Positions 9,095 through 18,828 of a stretch of 64,000 bases of DNA are shown here, one piece after another; position 1 is the stretch's first letter, and the number at the start of each line of letters is the position of its first letter. The notes beneath the pieces were generated by a model. That model did no database searches and was not told the DNA's origin. It worked only from the letters and a program-made list of their open reading frames with translations. Position numbers and translations under genes: made by a program. Source of the DNA: Hippopus hippopus. Its lineage: Eukaryota; Mollusca; Bivalvia; Cardiida; Cardiidae. The stretch spans positions 27,239,587 to 27,303,586 of the forward strand of contig OX328107.1 in NCBI GenBank assembly GCA_946811185.2, in the 5' to 3' direction.

Positions 9095-9325
9095 CCTATC
9101 AGGGGTGTAGCCAGCCCAAAATAAAGTGTACACAAAAGAAATACTGATGGTATATTACTCAAGGGACAAAGTGCCGGAGAGATGGACGAGGGAGGGTCAG
9201 GAAAGCGTCTTCCCCCAGAAAATATTTGAATTATAGAAACTATTTGATGGCCTCTGGTGACATGTTTCTAGCAAATTTGTCTCTTTTTTTGCAAAATGTC
9301 CTCAACTACGCCCCTGTCTATCCCT
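9095..9325 (-). repeat. Dispersed repeat bounded by GGGGTGTAGCCAGC and ACTACGCCCC
   Basis: The outer ends are partly inverted (AGGGGTGTAG against CTACGCCCCTG). The middle shares TTGAATTATAGAAACTATTTG-like sequence with 55.19-55.33 kb. Confidence 0.5.
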
Positions 9326-9539
9326 GAAAGATAGACATCAAAATAGTTTTTGTCCAAAATAAAGAAGAAAGATAAAAAGAACTCAGTCATAATGCCAATA
9401 CATGTGTTCTGGTCCAATAATTATGTTAATCAAATTTCATGATCAAACTGGGATGGATAATTCCTTTTATTTACCACTTACAAAATTCTGGAGTCGTGCA
9501 TATTAAAAAGCATTTTAAGACAATGAATATTGTTCAAAT

Positions 9540-9681
9540 TATGTTTTGTCTCCGATGGGGTAGAAGATTTAATGAGAAAAGAGCATGCTTATTACCTGCA
9601 TTTCTCCTTTTTTCAAAATGTTTTCAAAGGCAACCCCCTACAGTGTTGTTAGTAATGGGTTTGTTTGGTAAAGGGTTAACT
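9540..9681 (-). mobile_element. TM1 MITE, right half
   Basis: The core is decayed (GCTTATTACCTGCATTTCTCC). The right end is GTTTGGTAAAGGGTTAA. Confidence 0.7.
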
Positions 9682-9768
9682 AGTAGGTTTATGAGCTTCT
9701 GATTTATCCTTGTCTATAATTAACTCATTACCTCATGCAGATGACCTGTGTATCAGCTTTTGATGCCT

Positions 9769-10270
9769 TAACCCTTTACCGAACAATCCTAAGTTTTAAT
9801 GACCCAAAGATTGGTTGAATGGTGTTTCACGCCGTTTTCAACATTATTTCAGTCATATCGTGACTACAGCTCAAATACCGGTAATCAAGTATATCCTGGG
9901 TTTCACCAGTACTAGGCTAGGGCTCTGAAGTGTCTTGCCAAAGGACTCTCCCACAAAAAAACCAGCTGATCAGGTGGGACTCGAACCCAGGGCCTCCATG
10001 TTACAAGTCCCATGCTTTATCGCTAAGCCGCGCTGGACACCAATGACCCAAAGAAAAAATGCTGTTAAAAAACATGGTGGGAAAAGGAGAAAATGCTGGT
10101 AAACAAATAATTATGGTTCAAATGATAGAATTCATTTTTGAAATGGACTTGAACGTTTTTTTCAGTTGAGAAGAAAATGCTGATTAATAACATTTCCTTC
10201 TTTGCCCAATAAATGTTTTCAGTGTTCTTCCTCAGGGTTTTACACAAATGGGAATGTTTGGTCTAAGGTT
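9769..10270 (+). mobile_element. TM1 MITE interrupted by SINE-B
   Basis: TTAACCCTTTACCGAACAAT begins the element. It is split at AATGACCCAAAGA by a SINE and resumes at 10042. After the core start the element becomes reverse-type and ends near GGTCTAAGGTTAG. It therefore looks chimeric as well as interrupted. Confidence 0.75.
9811..10041 (-). mobile_element. SINE-B, tRNA-derived, with 13-bp target duplication
   Basis: It is flanked by perfect duplications AATGACCCAAAGA (9798-9810 and 10042-10054). The tRNA-like head is on the right (complement of GGGTTCGAGTCC near 9987). The tail starts GGTGTTTCACGCCGTTTTC, shared with SINE-A. The body has CCTGGGTTTCACCAGTACTA, shared with 55.4 kb. It inserted into an already resident TM1 copy. 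Confidence 0.88.
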
Positions 10271-10501
10271 AGTCCTTTATCACACAATCCCAGGTTCTAA
10301 CAACCCTGAGGAAGAAGGCTTTTGAAAATGTGGGAAAAGAAGAAAATGCTGGTGACTAGCATTTTCTCCTCTTTCCCACAATATTTTCTGCTCTTTCAAA
10401 TACAAATCCCATTATTTGAGCCAATTTTATTTACATGTAGTTGTCTGCAAATTCTTGCAATATGGACGAGTCTGAAATTTTGTCTTCTGGAAAGGAGTTA
10501 C
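10270..10501 (+). mobile_element. TM1 MITE, complete
   Basis: It runs AGTCCTTTATCACACAATCC to GGAAAGGAGTTA, with the core at about 10322-10388. Confidence 0.82.
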
Positions 10502-10511
10502 CTATTAGTAA

Positions 10512-10713
10512 AACGGACTCAACCAAATTGAAAGCATAATTATGCAGACGACAAAATTAATGTGACTCTTTCAATGATTTCTGTCCTTGTTTTGGTAGAA
10601 AACATTGTGGGAAAAGGAGAAAATGCTGGTTACCAGCATTTTCTCCTTTTCCCACAATGTTCTCAAAAGCCCTATTTCTTCAGGGTCATTAAAATCCAGA
10701 ATTGTGTGTTAAA
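10512..10713 (-). mobile_element. TM1 MITE with near-perfect core
   Basis: The palindrome at 10598-10664 has one mismatch. The outer left end is eroded (CTCAACCAAATTGAAAGC). The right end AATTGTGTGTTAAAA abuts the next copy. Confidence 0.85.
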
Positions 10714-10941
10714 AAATCCTTTACCACACAATCCAGACTTTTAATGACCCTGAAAAAGAAGCGTTTTGAAAACATTGTGGGAAAAGGAGAAAACGTTGGT
10801 AACCAGCATTTTCTCCTTTTCCCACATTGTTTTCTACCCTTCCTAAAACAAATTGTGATTTTTCAGTTACATCTGTTTTGTCTTCTGCGAATGCTTTCAA
10901 TTTGGACTAGTGTAAAATTTTGTTGTGTGGTAAAGAGTTAA
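10711..10941 (+). mobile_element. TM1 MITE, complete
   Basis: It runs AATCCTTTACCACACAATCC to GTGTGGTAAAGAGTTAA, with the core at about 10766-10833. Confidence 0.87.
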
Positions 10942-11284
10942 AGTGTTAAACAAAGGATTGTTTCCTTCACTCCAGCAACATACAGGGGGTATTTCTGGCA
11001 CAAAAAAATCAATACATTGGCTCCTGCAGAACTGACAAATTGATTCCCAGCATGCATTCTTCACCTCTTATTGATATCTATAATTACACTGCACCCAAAC
11101 CTGGTAACCAGTGTATTTTTGGGAAAATCTGGTTTCAGAATTACCCTATTCCATATTCTGTAACCATTTTTTTTGTTCCATTTAACATCTGAGTGCCATA
11201 ACAGGATAGACATTTCCCATGGGTTAGCCCTATACCAGTTGGCGTATTTTCAACCCAGACATCTTGAAAGAATTCGCCTATGAT

Positions 11285-11392
11285 AAATTTTGATTAAATA
11301 ATGGGATTTGTGTCTAAAAGGGCAGAAAACGTGACTGATAACCAGCATTTTCTCCTTTTCCCACCATGTTTTCAAAAGCCTTTTTAAATATT
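11285..11392 (-). mobile_element. TM1 MITE, central fragment
   Basis: It starts in the arm AATGGGATTTGTGTC. The core has lost its left side (GACTGATAACCAGCATTTTC). It stops at AAAAGCCTTTTTAAAT. Confidence 0.7.
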
Positions 11393-11396
11393 GCTA

Positions 11397-11545
11397 AAGT
11401 GATGATATCTGTCTTTTGATAGGGTATAAGAAATGTGAGAAAAGAAGAAAATGCTGGTTACCAGCATTTTCTCCATTTCCTAACATGTTTTCAAAAGCTT
11501 TCTCTTCCAGGGTTGTTAAAAGTAGGGACTGTGTGGTAGGGGTTA
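11397..11545 (-). mobile_element. TM1 MITE, right part
   Basis: It starts at GTGATGATATCTGTC. The core is at about 11430-11492 and the end is TGTGGTAGGGGTTAA, sharing TTAA with the next copy. Confidence 0.78.
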
Positions 11546-11770
11546 ATGCTTTATCAAACGACAAAATTTTAGGCTGGTCCAAACTCAAAGCATTTGCAGA
11601 CAACAAAATGAATGCAGCTCAAGAGATGGTTTCTTTCTTTTTTAGGGTTGAAACATTATGGGGAAAGGAGAAAATACTGGTTATCAGCATTTTCTCCTTT
11701 TCCCAGTATGTTTTCAAATGCCTTCTTCTTCAAGGTCATTGAAACTTGGGATTGTTTGGTACAGGGTTTA
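11542..11770 (-). mobile_element. TM1 MITE, complete
   Basis: It runs TTAATGCTTTATCAAACGAC to TTTGGTACAGGGTTTA, with the core at about 11648-11714. Confidence 0.87.
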
Positions 11771-11855
11771 GGTAAATGAGAACCCAAACATAGATTTTCA
11801 AAAAATCTCCATTTTTCTTCTTTTTCTTCCCCGTTTAGCAAGCATCTGCATCAGC

Positions 11856-12468
11856 TAAAGCCTTGGTCACACCGGGCTAACGGACGAGTAACGGATAAAA
11901 AATCATTTTATCCGTTCGTGTCCGTTCGTATCCGTTTTATGTCCGTTTCTTATCCGGTGAATCCGCTACTTGTCAGGCGATGTCCGGCGATGTCCGTTCC
12001 GTCCGTTGGGAAGTTTTGAGCATGTTCAAAAATTTCCACCGGACAAAACGGACAGAGATATGCAAATGATAGACTCTGGATGCATCTGACAATTTATGCC
12101 CTCGGCATGTCACGTGACCGGTACGTTCCTCGTACGTTTGTGTTCGGTACATTTCCGTTCATCGCACGTTGAAAGAACGTTTTGTCCGGTTCTCATGCGT
12201 TGTACTTCCGTTTTATCCGGTACAAGTCCCTTACTCGTACGGTGATATCCGTTAATAGACCGTTTATTATCCGGTACATATCCGGTAAACGTGCGTTTTT
12301 TTCCGTTACATGTATGGTCATTGTGTGGCTTCTTCACTCCACACATCGATCGAGTGAGCCTCGAGCGGCAGAGGAGATGAATTTTGTCACCGGATAACCA
12401 AATTCTGCATGTTTTTGTCCGTTTTCCCCCCATTATATATCCGTTAGCCGGTCTGACCAAGCCTTAAG
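11856..12468. mobile_element. ~610-bp TIR element packed with TCCGTT/TCCGG motifs
   Basis: The ends are inverted: AAGCCTTGGTCACACCGGGC on the left, and the right end reads as the complement of TAAGGCTTGGTCAGACCGGC, so at least 20 bp pair with few mismatches. The interior carries dozens of TCCGTT, TCCGGT or ACGGA hexamers in both orientations, giving a CpG-rich block unlike its surroundings. Reading frames inside (115 codons or fewer) are by-products of the repeat. Dense subterminal hexamers with TIRs resemble transposase-binding arrays of hAT-type non-autonomous elements; this is inference. Confidence 0.75.
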
Positions 12469-12469
12469 A

Positions 12470-12673
12470 GTTTAACTTCTTTAATAGATGATCAAACTTT
12501 ACAACTGTCCAAATTCAAAGCATTTGTAGATGAAAAATTTATACAGACAGAAAATATTTGACAGGATTATAGAAAAAGGAGGCAATACTGGCTACTATCA
12601 TTTACTCCTTTTCCGACAATATTCCAAAAGCCTTCTTTCTAGGAAACTTTGAATTGTTTGGTAAAGGGTTAAC
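12470..12673 (-). mobile_element. TM1 MITE, diverged
   Basis: It runs TTAACTTCTTTAATAGATG to TTTGGTAAAGGGTTAA. The core is degraded (ATACTGGCTACTATCATTTAC). Confidence 0.75.
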
Positions 12674-12766
12674 CATCCATTGCATCACAAAAGTTAATAC
12701 TTGTGTGAATTAACATTGCATCACAATGGACAATACTTTGTTGTATCAACATTGCATAACAAATGT

Positions 12767-13172
12767 TAGGTGTGTCCAAACTGAAAGCAGTAGCAGACAA
12801 CATTTAACCCTTAGGCTGCTAAGCGTGACTCACTGACCTTTTGAGGACAGTGTAGATCAAGATCAGACTGCACAGAACATGCAGTCTGATCTTGGATCTA
12901 CACTATCCGATAAGAAGATGTCTTTATCCCAAAATACCTTTCAAACAGCAAAATTAGGGTTTTTACTATGGGCTTGAAAGTTGCATATCAGTTATTTAGC
13001 AGGATAAGCATTAAGATGTGGCTCAAATGATGGGATTTCCTGCTGAATGGCCAAAATAAACATTACAGAAATAGGAGAAAATGCTGGTTACCAGTGTTTT
13101 CTCCTTTTCCCACAATGTTTTCAAGAGCCTTCTTTATGCAGGTCCTTAAACGTCTAAATTGTGTAGTAAAGG
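12767..13172 (-). mobile_element. TM1 MITE interrupted by a TM2 element
   Basis: The left arm (TCCAAACTGAAAGCAGTAGC) stops at TTTAA near 12803. It resumes at GATGTGGCTCAAATGATGG (13016), exactly where an uninterrupted copy would read CATTTAATGTGGCTCAAATG. The core is at about 13070-13122. Confidence 0.85.
12804..13014 (+). mobile_element. TM2 MITE nested in TM1 at TTAA
   Basis: It begins TTAACCCTTAGGCTGCTAAG and ends GCAGGATAAGCATTAA. It contains the inverted repeat GATCAGACTGCACAGAAC...GCAGTCTGATC. TTAA on both sides matches the disrupted TM1 sequence. Confidence 0.85.
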
Positions 13173-13348
13173 TTTAACATTGCATCATAAAGGTTAAAAC
13201 TTGTGTGTATGAACAACCTTTTATCTTGGTGAACAATTCATTAACCTGGTAACAAATGATAGCCAATCTAACAAAGCATGTTGATTATCTGGTGGAAAAG
13301 TGGGTTATTTTCCTGCTACTATTCTTCCCATTTTCCTAAAGCAAGCAT

Positions 13349-13574
13349 TAACTCTTTACCAGACAGCAAAATTTTAGCCTAGTCCAAATTTAAAGGATTC
13401 ACAGACGACAAAACAAACATGACTCAAAAAGTGAAATTTTTTGGGAGAGGTAGAAAACATTGAGGGAAAAGGAGAAAATGCTGGTTACCAGCATTTTCTC
13501 CTTTTCCCACAATGCTTTCAAAAGTCTTCTTTCTTCAGGTTGTTAAAACTCAAGATTATTTAATAAAGGGTTAA
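13349..13574 (-). mobile_element. TM1 MITE, complete
   Basis: It runs TTAACTCTTTACCAGACAGC to AATAAAGGGTTAA, with the core at about 13453-13519 (one-base change in GAGGG). Its right TTAA begins a further CCCTTTAC terminus. Confidence 0.88.
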
Positions 13575-13649
13575 CCCTTTACAATGTACTGTATGAGTTA
13601 TTTTCAGACTGCTCCAAAATAGTTCTGCGACAGAATGGAAAATACAGTT

Positions 13650-13825
13650 CTTGACCCTTATCCACACAAGCCCAGTTTTAGCAACCCTGAGCAGGAAAGC
13701 TATTAAAACCATTGTGGGAAAACGGGAAAATGTGTAAAAACCAGATTTTCTCCTTCTCCCACAATGTTTTCTATCCAGGCTATCATAGAATTTACCCTTG
13801 TTTGCAAAAATCTTAAATCTTTCAT
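13650..13825 (+). mobile_element. TM1 MITE, partial
   Basis: Left end ACCCTTATCCACACAAGCCC, then a decayed core (GGGAAAATGTGTAAAAACCAG). The right arm is replaced at about 13826 by half of a CCAAT inverted-repeat MITE. Confidence 0.7.
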
Positions 13826-13931
13826 CTTCAGGTTCCGTATTCACCAACCATTCTTAAGAACGTTCTTAGTCTTATTCTCAAGAATTTTCAATATTTGAAA
13901 GTAACACAGCTTCTGATTGGCTAAACCATTT
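13826..13931 (+). mobile_element. CCAAT inverted-repeat MITE, left half
   Basis: It carries TATTCACCAACCATTCTTAAG through TTTGAAAGTAACACAGCTTC and TGATTGGCTAAACCATTT, and ends at the symmetry centre. The other arm is absent. Confidence 0.7.
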
Positions 13932-13978
13932 ATACCAGATGTTGGAAATTTGGAAGAGTCTAAGACTTGTCATTTGGG

Positions 13979-14207
13979 TTAATTCGTCACCATACACGTT
14001 CTAGACTTGTCCAAACTGAAAGCATTTGCAGACTACAACTTTAAAGAAGCCAAACTGATGATTTCTATCTTTGAAAGGATAGACAAAAATTTGGGAAAAG
14101 GAGAAAACCCCGGTTACTTTACCAGCATTTTCTCCTTTTCCAAAAATGTTTAAAAGCCTTCTTTCTCAGGCTCTTGAAAGCCTGGGATTGTTTGGTAAAG
14201 GGTCAAT
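13979..14207 (-). mobile_element. TM1 MITE, nearly complete
   Basis: The diverged left end (TTAATTCGTCACCATACACG) is followed by TTCTAGACTTGTCCAAACTG. The right end is TTTGGTAAAGGGTCAA. Confidence 0.82.
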
Positions 14208-14401
14208 TTCAACGAAAAAGAATGACTTGTAACAAACAAACTGCTTGTTTGCCAACAATTTTTCAAAAACTGTCCACTTCACTTTTTTACATGACAACAA
14301 TATTATAGACTAGTCTTGATTCTGCAGCAATCGATTCATCAACTCCAAGCAGACAGATTGTCGAAAGCTACATAAAAAGGATAAGACATTGGCAATTGAT
14401 T

Positions 14402-14695
14402 GCTTGACAGGCCCCAATAGCTCAGGCAGTAGAGTATGATATGAGACTTGTGAACATCAAATCTCAGGCCACTCGAGGGTGTATGTTCAATCCCTACTGT
14501 AGGCCACCTAAAATAATGATTTGTCTTTTGGATGAGATATTAAACTCAGGTCCCATTAGACTGAGCTCTTTTATAAACCAAGCATAACTTAGGATGGGTT
14601 TCGTCCTTTATCCTGCACTATCGCCTATAACAGTACTAACATTGCCCATATGGGCAGGTAGCAAGAATTTATAAATGAAAATCAACCAATTGATT
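14402..14695 (+). mobile_element. SINE-D, tRNA-derived
   Basis: The head has an A-box-like ATAGCTCAGGCAGTAGAG and a B-box-like ATGTTCAATCCCTAC. The body has GATGAGATATTAAACTCAGG. It ends near ATCAACCAATTGATTGCATA. Confidence 0.6.
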
Positions 14696-14999
14696 GCATA
14701 AGGGGGGGGGGGGTTTAACCTTTTATTACTACTATGTGTTTAGAAATAACCTGCTGCAGATAATGTATACCAAATTATGACTAGTTCTTTGATGGAAAAA
14801 TATGATGAAATAAACACAGAAATTTGAGTGGGACAATAATGACCCAATATACTATACAGACCTCAAACAGAATACTTGAGAAAATTTCGACACTGCAAAT
14901 ACCACTGTCAACTTTTCAATGATTAAATCAGCAGGTAAATCAGCTTTCAATTTGATAGAAAAAATAAAAATTCTCGAACCTAACTTAAATCACTTCTCT

Positions 15000-15211
15000 T
15001 TGACCCTTTACCAAACACTTCTTGGTTTTAACAACCTGAAGAAAAAGATTTTTTCTTCGTGGGAAAAGCAGAAAATGCTGGTAGCCTTGTCAAAGACAAA
15101 ATGCTCTACCCTGTCAAAGACTTCATTTCATTTGTACCACTTTCAGATTTGTTGACAGCAGATGCCTCCAATCTGGAAGAGTCATAAATTTGTCGTTTGG
15201 TACAGGGTTAA
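15000..15211 (+). mobile_element. TM1 MITE, complete ends and damaged core
   Basis: It runs TGACCCTTTACCAAACACTT to GGTACAGGGTTAA. The right half of the palindrome is replaced (GGTAGCCTTGTCAAAGAC). Confidence 0.82.
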
Positions 15212-15484
15212 CTCCTTACCACACAAACTAGAGTTTTAACAACCCTGGCAAATAAAAGCCTTTGAAAACACTGTAGGAAAAATTGTAATGATCTGGACAA
15301 AAAAAGCCTTTGAAAACATTGTGGGAAAAGAAGAAAATGCTGATAACCAGCATTTTCTTCTTTTTCCACTATGTTTTCTACACTATTACAGAAAGTCTCA
15401 TCATTTGGGTCATATTAATTTTATCATCTTCAACAGCTTTCAATTTAAACAAGTCTAAAATTTTGTCATTTGGGAAAGGGTTAA
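15208..15484 (+). mobile_element. TM1 MITE with duplicated left core half, TTAA shared
   Basis: It runs TTAACTCCTTACCACACAAA to GGGAAAGGGTTAA. AAAGCCTTTGAAAACA occurs twice (about 15256 and 15304), which enlarges the element to 277 bp. Confidence 0.83.
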
Positions 15485-15589
15485 GGAATAGAGGGAAAGA
15501 GAGTCACCAAAGCAGCTTCTATAAAATAAATCACTATTCCTCACATGAATAATAATGTGTGACATTTCACAAACCCTCACACATACTTG

Positions 15590-15686
15590 CTCTGGTTACC
15601 AGTATTTTCTCCATTTTCTACAATGTTTAACAAAGCTTTTATTTTCAGTGTGGCTAGAACACAGGATTGTTAGGCAAAAGGTTGAG
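15590..15686 (-). mobile_element. TM1 MITE, right fragment
   Basis: It carries GGTTACCAGTATTTTCTCC to TTAGGCAAAAGGTTGA. Confidence 0.65.
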
Positions 15687-15874
15687 GCAGGGTCATTTAC
15701 ATATTATCTCTATCACCAATACTATCACTGTTGGTTTCGATTACACCTATCTCAAATGTAGTCATGGTTAAGGCATGAACCAAAGTTTACTGGCATGCAT
15801 AATTAATTTACAAAGATAATTTTTATAAATTTCTGCTGGGATGCAATTAATTACAAAGATTTTTTTTCTTTAAT

Positions 15875-16143
15875 TTTTTTACATAACAACAAAATTATGC
15901 ACTTGCCCAAATATAAACCATTTGCAGACAACAAATTAAATGTTGCTCAAATTAAGCAATTTGTCTCTGATGAGACAGAAAGAATGGGACATCTATGAGA
16001 AAATGCTCATTTCCAGCAGTTTTCCATTATTTTTTTCTATCGTTCGAAGGCAAACCCATTGTTTTAGCACCTTTCATTTGTTGTCTACAAATACTTTCAA
16101 TTTGGACAGGTCTAATGTTTTGTTTGTGTGATAAAAAGTTAAC
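15875..16143. mobile_element. TM1 chimera with two right-type ends
   Basis: It starts as a '-' copy (CAACAAAATTATGCACTTGC). After a ruined centre it finishes as a '+' right arm (TTTCAATTTGGACAGGTC to TGATAAAAAGTTAA). Both termini are therefore of the GTCGTTTGG type. Confidence 0.65.
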
Positions 16144-16362
16144 TTCCCCTCATCTCATTTTTGAACTTTTACATTACTTGAACTATTACATCATGTAAGT
16201 ACTATTAGTGGGTAAAAGTTAAAGTATTGACATGCAATCATTAAGAGTGATATGAAAAATGAACAAATTTGTTATTCAGCCTTTTTTCTATCAATGATAC
16301 ATGTATGTATAAGGCAGTCTTCCTCTGGACCAGTTTATAAAATCTGGATTATTGGACTTTTA

Positions 16363-16590
16363 GCCATTTACCACACAATCCTAGGTTTTTAAACAACTAT
16401 GTTGAAGAAGCCTATTGAAAACATTGTGGAAAAAGGAGAAAATGGTGGTTACCAGCATTTTCTTCTTTACCTACAATCTTTTCTACACTTTCAGAGACAA
16501 ATTCTACAATTTGAGACACACATAATTTGTCACCTACAAAAGCTTTCAATTTCAAAGAATCTCAAAATTTTGTCATTTGGTAAAGAGTTC
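16363..16590 (+). mobile_element. TM1 MITE, complete
   Basis: It runs AGCCATTTACCACACAATCC to TTTGGTAAAGAGTT, with the core at about 16418-16480 and several mismatches. Confidence 0.83.
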
Positions 16591-16675
16591 CTTCAAAGGC
16601 CCTGGATTCAATCATCAGCCATGCTTCTCATTTTCAGTGGAATGTCCTCAGACAAAACACCAATGAGTTTCAGTT

Positions 16676-16806
16676 TTACTCTTTTACACACATCAAAATT
16701 TTAAGACTTGTTCAAATTGAAAGCACTTGCAGACAACAAAACAGCTGTGATACTGAAGATTTTCAAAAATGGTGTTGACAGATTTGAATTTTTGCTTGCA
16801 TCTGCT
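16676..16806 (-). mobile_element. TM1 MITE, left arm only
   Basis: It runs TTACTCTTTTACACACATCA to AATTTTTGCTTGCATC, and is joined to the next '+' copy. Confidence 0.65.
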
Positions 16807-17039
16807 TTAAGCATTTACCACACAATCTCAAGTTTTAACAATCCCCAAAAAAGGACTTTTGAAAACATTGTGGGAAAAGGAGAAAATGCTGGTAACCAGT
16901 ATTTTCTCTTTTTCCCACAATGTTTTCTACCCTTAGTATCAAAGACAAATTTTATACATTGAGCTACGTCTAAATTATTGTCTGCAAATGCTCTCAATTT
17001 GGACAGCTCTACTTTTTTTTCCACGTGGTAAAGAGTTAA
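16807..17039 (+). mobile_element. TM1 MITE, complete
   Basis: It runs TTAAGCATTTACCACACAAT to ACGTGGTAAAGAGTTAA. The core at about 16859-16925 has one or two mismatches. Confidence 0.88.
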
Positions 17040-17261
17040 AAAAAAAAAGACCAGTCTAAAAATCTGTTATCCAGTAAATGGTAAACAGTTAGACATACAG
17101 TCCAAATCTCCAATTAACTTCACTTTTCATTCTGTCAACTGTGTCTACATCCCCTCCTCCCCCTTTCAATAAGAGAAATGCACGTCAAGCATATCACAAA
17201 ACAGATACATAATTTTATTGCCTTCAGCAGACTGTTTTTCAAAACACTGCGGCTGAATAGT

Positions 17262-17300
17262 AACTATGAGTCAAGAATATCTTACATATGAGCAATGCTC
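17262..17300 (+). mobile_element. Fragment of the CATGCTCTGTGAAAAGGGG family
   Basis: ATGCTCTGTGAAAAGGGGGC matches the terminus seen at 43.2 and 44.9 kb. The rest is missing. Confidence 0.45.
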
Positions 17301-17326
17301 TGTGAAAAGGGGGCTTCAGGCATCTA

Positions 17327-17665
17327 CACAAACAGATTGTCATCTTCAAAATAATTTCCATACTTTTAAATGGTATGATATAACTCTTTACCACATGATA
17401 AAATTTTAGACTAGTCCAAATTCAAAGTATTTGCAAACGACAAAATAAAGGTAGGTCAAATGATGAAATTTGACCTTGATAGAGAAGAAAACATTGTGGG
17501 AAAAGGAGAAAATGCTGATTACCAGCAATTTCTCCTTTTCCCACTATGTTTTCAAAAGCCATCTTCCTCAGGGTCGTTAAAAATCGGGATTGTGTGGTAA
17601 AGGGTTAAATCTAACTGGATATCAACACCCACTTTGTTTACTTTGGCAGCTATTGTTACTTTAAG
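17327..17665. mobile_element. TM3 MITE right part, split by a TM1 copy
   Basis: CAGATTGTCATCTTC...TTTAAATGGTATGATA ends at 17384 and resumes after the TM1 insertion with TCAACACCCACTTTGTTTAC...TTACTTTAA. The uninterrupted equivalent lies at 52.33-52.45 kb. Confidence 0.78.
17381..17608 (-). mobile_element. TM1 MITE nested in TM3 at a TTAA site
   Basis: It runs ATAACTCTTTACCACATGAT to TGTGGTAAAGGGTTAA, with the core at about 17487-17553. The paralogous TM3 at 52391-52397 reads GATATTAATTG, which identifies TTAA as the target. Confidence 0.88.
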
Positions 17666-17669
17666 GAAA

Positions 17670-17882
17670 TATCAATATTTTAGACTCTACCAAATTAAAA
17701 GCATTTGCAGAGAACAAATTAAATGTAGCTCAAATGATGATTTCTGTCTTTGATAGGCTAGAGAACATTGTGGGAAAAGGAGAAAATGCCGGTTAACATC
17801 ATTTTCTCCTTTTTCCACAATGTTTTAAAACACCTTCTCTTTTAGGGTCGCTAAAACTCTGTATTGTGTGGTTAAGGGTTAA
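17670..17882 (-). mobile_element. TM1 MITE, left end eroded
   Basis: It starts at ATATTTTAGACTCTACC. The centre is altered (GCCGGTTAACATC). The right end is GTGGTTAAGGGTTAA. Confidence 0.82.
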
Positions 17883-18309
17883 TATATCAACTTTCCTCTC
17901 TACCTAATATCAACCAGGCTTCTTTCAGACTCATCATAAATTACTATTTATGGCAGAAATGAGAAAAAATTCCAACAAAGACAGTTAAGTGAATTTGGAA
18001 ATGTTGGAGGAAAGGCATTAAATGATCATAAGAGGCAATCATTTCATTTCCTGCTAACTATTAAAAACTTTTTGACTCTAAGAAGATTTACATGTGATTT
18101 TACTGTAGAAGGGTTCACTTATTGTACACTTGATAATGACTAAACAACTGTCCCACCAACACAAGCTGTTGAGTAGGCAAGGCAATGTGACAATGGGAAT
18201 TACATCATGGTACTTTCAAAAGTGATAAAGCATTCAATCCAATACCAAACATATAGTTTTTTTACAACACAGCAGAGTCTTAGAAGATGTATCCAGGAAA
18301 AGAAACAGC

Positions 18310-18828
18310 GACTCCATACCAGCCAAAAATTGAAAGCATGAACTTTCGCCAAATCAAATGAGGCTCAAATGATATTTGCCTTTCATAGGGCAGAAAATAT
18401 TTCGGGAAAAGGAGACAAATGGTTGTAACCAGATTGTATGATTGTATGATATTTAACGCCGTTTTCAACATCGTTTCAGTAATACTGCAGTAGCCAGTGC
18501 ACCTATCCATGCTTTCCTTAAGTTTCTTTTACCAATACTCTGCACAATATGCTTTCCAAGCCACTGGCTGCTTTCCAACATAACCATCATTGAAACAACA
18601 GTCAGTGGTGAGAGAGAATGAATCCCATCGCAATGACTACCATCGATCTTTTGAAACAAATTGGTCATGCCTGGGATCAAACCAGCTACCCCTGTCCTCA
18701 AGTCCTGTACCCTACCAACTAAGCTACCAGGGCTTGGCTTTGTAACCAGTATTTTCTCCTTTTCCCCAAATGTTTTAGAAAGCCTTCATTCTTAAAGTCA
18801 CTGAAACACAAATTGTTTGGTAAGAGAT
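18310..18828 (-). mobile_element. TM1 MITE interrupted by SINE-A
   Basis: The left arm TTGAAAGCATGAACTTTCGC and half the core are followed by a SINE. The element resumes at TTTGTAACCAGTATTTTCTC and ends TTTGGTAAGAGATAA. Confidence 0.8.
18434..18741 (-). mobile_element. SINE-A inserted in the TM1 core
   Basis: The imperfect duplication TTGTAACCAG flanks it (about 18424-18433 and 18743-18752). The tRNA-like head on the right (GATCAAACCAGCTACCCC, GCCCTGGTAGC complement) and the tail ATTTAACGCCGTTTTCAAC on the left show the full family plan. Confidence 0.85.

Noticed and set aside
12110..12460. 116-codon minus-strand frame
   Set aside because: It is translated from the TCCGTT/TCCGG repeat element and shows the same short peptide pattern repeated.
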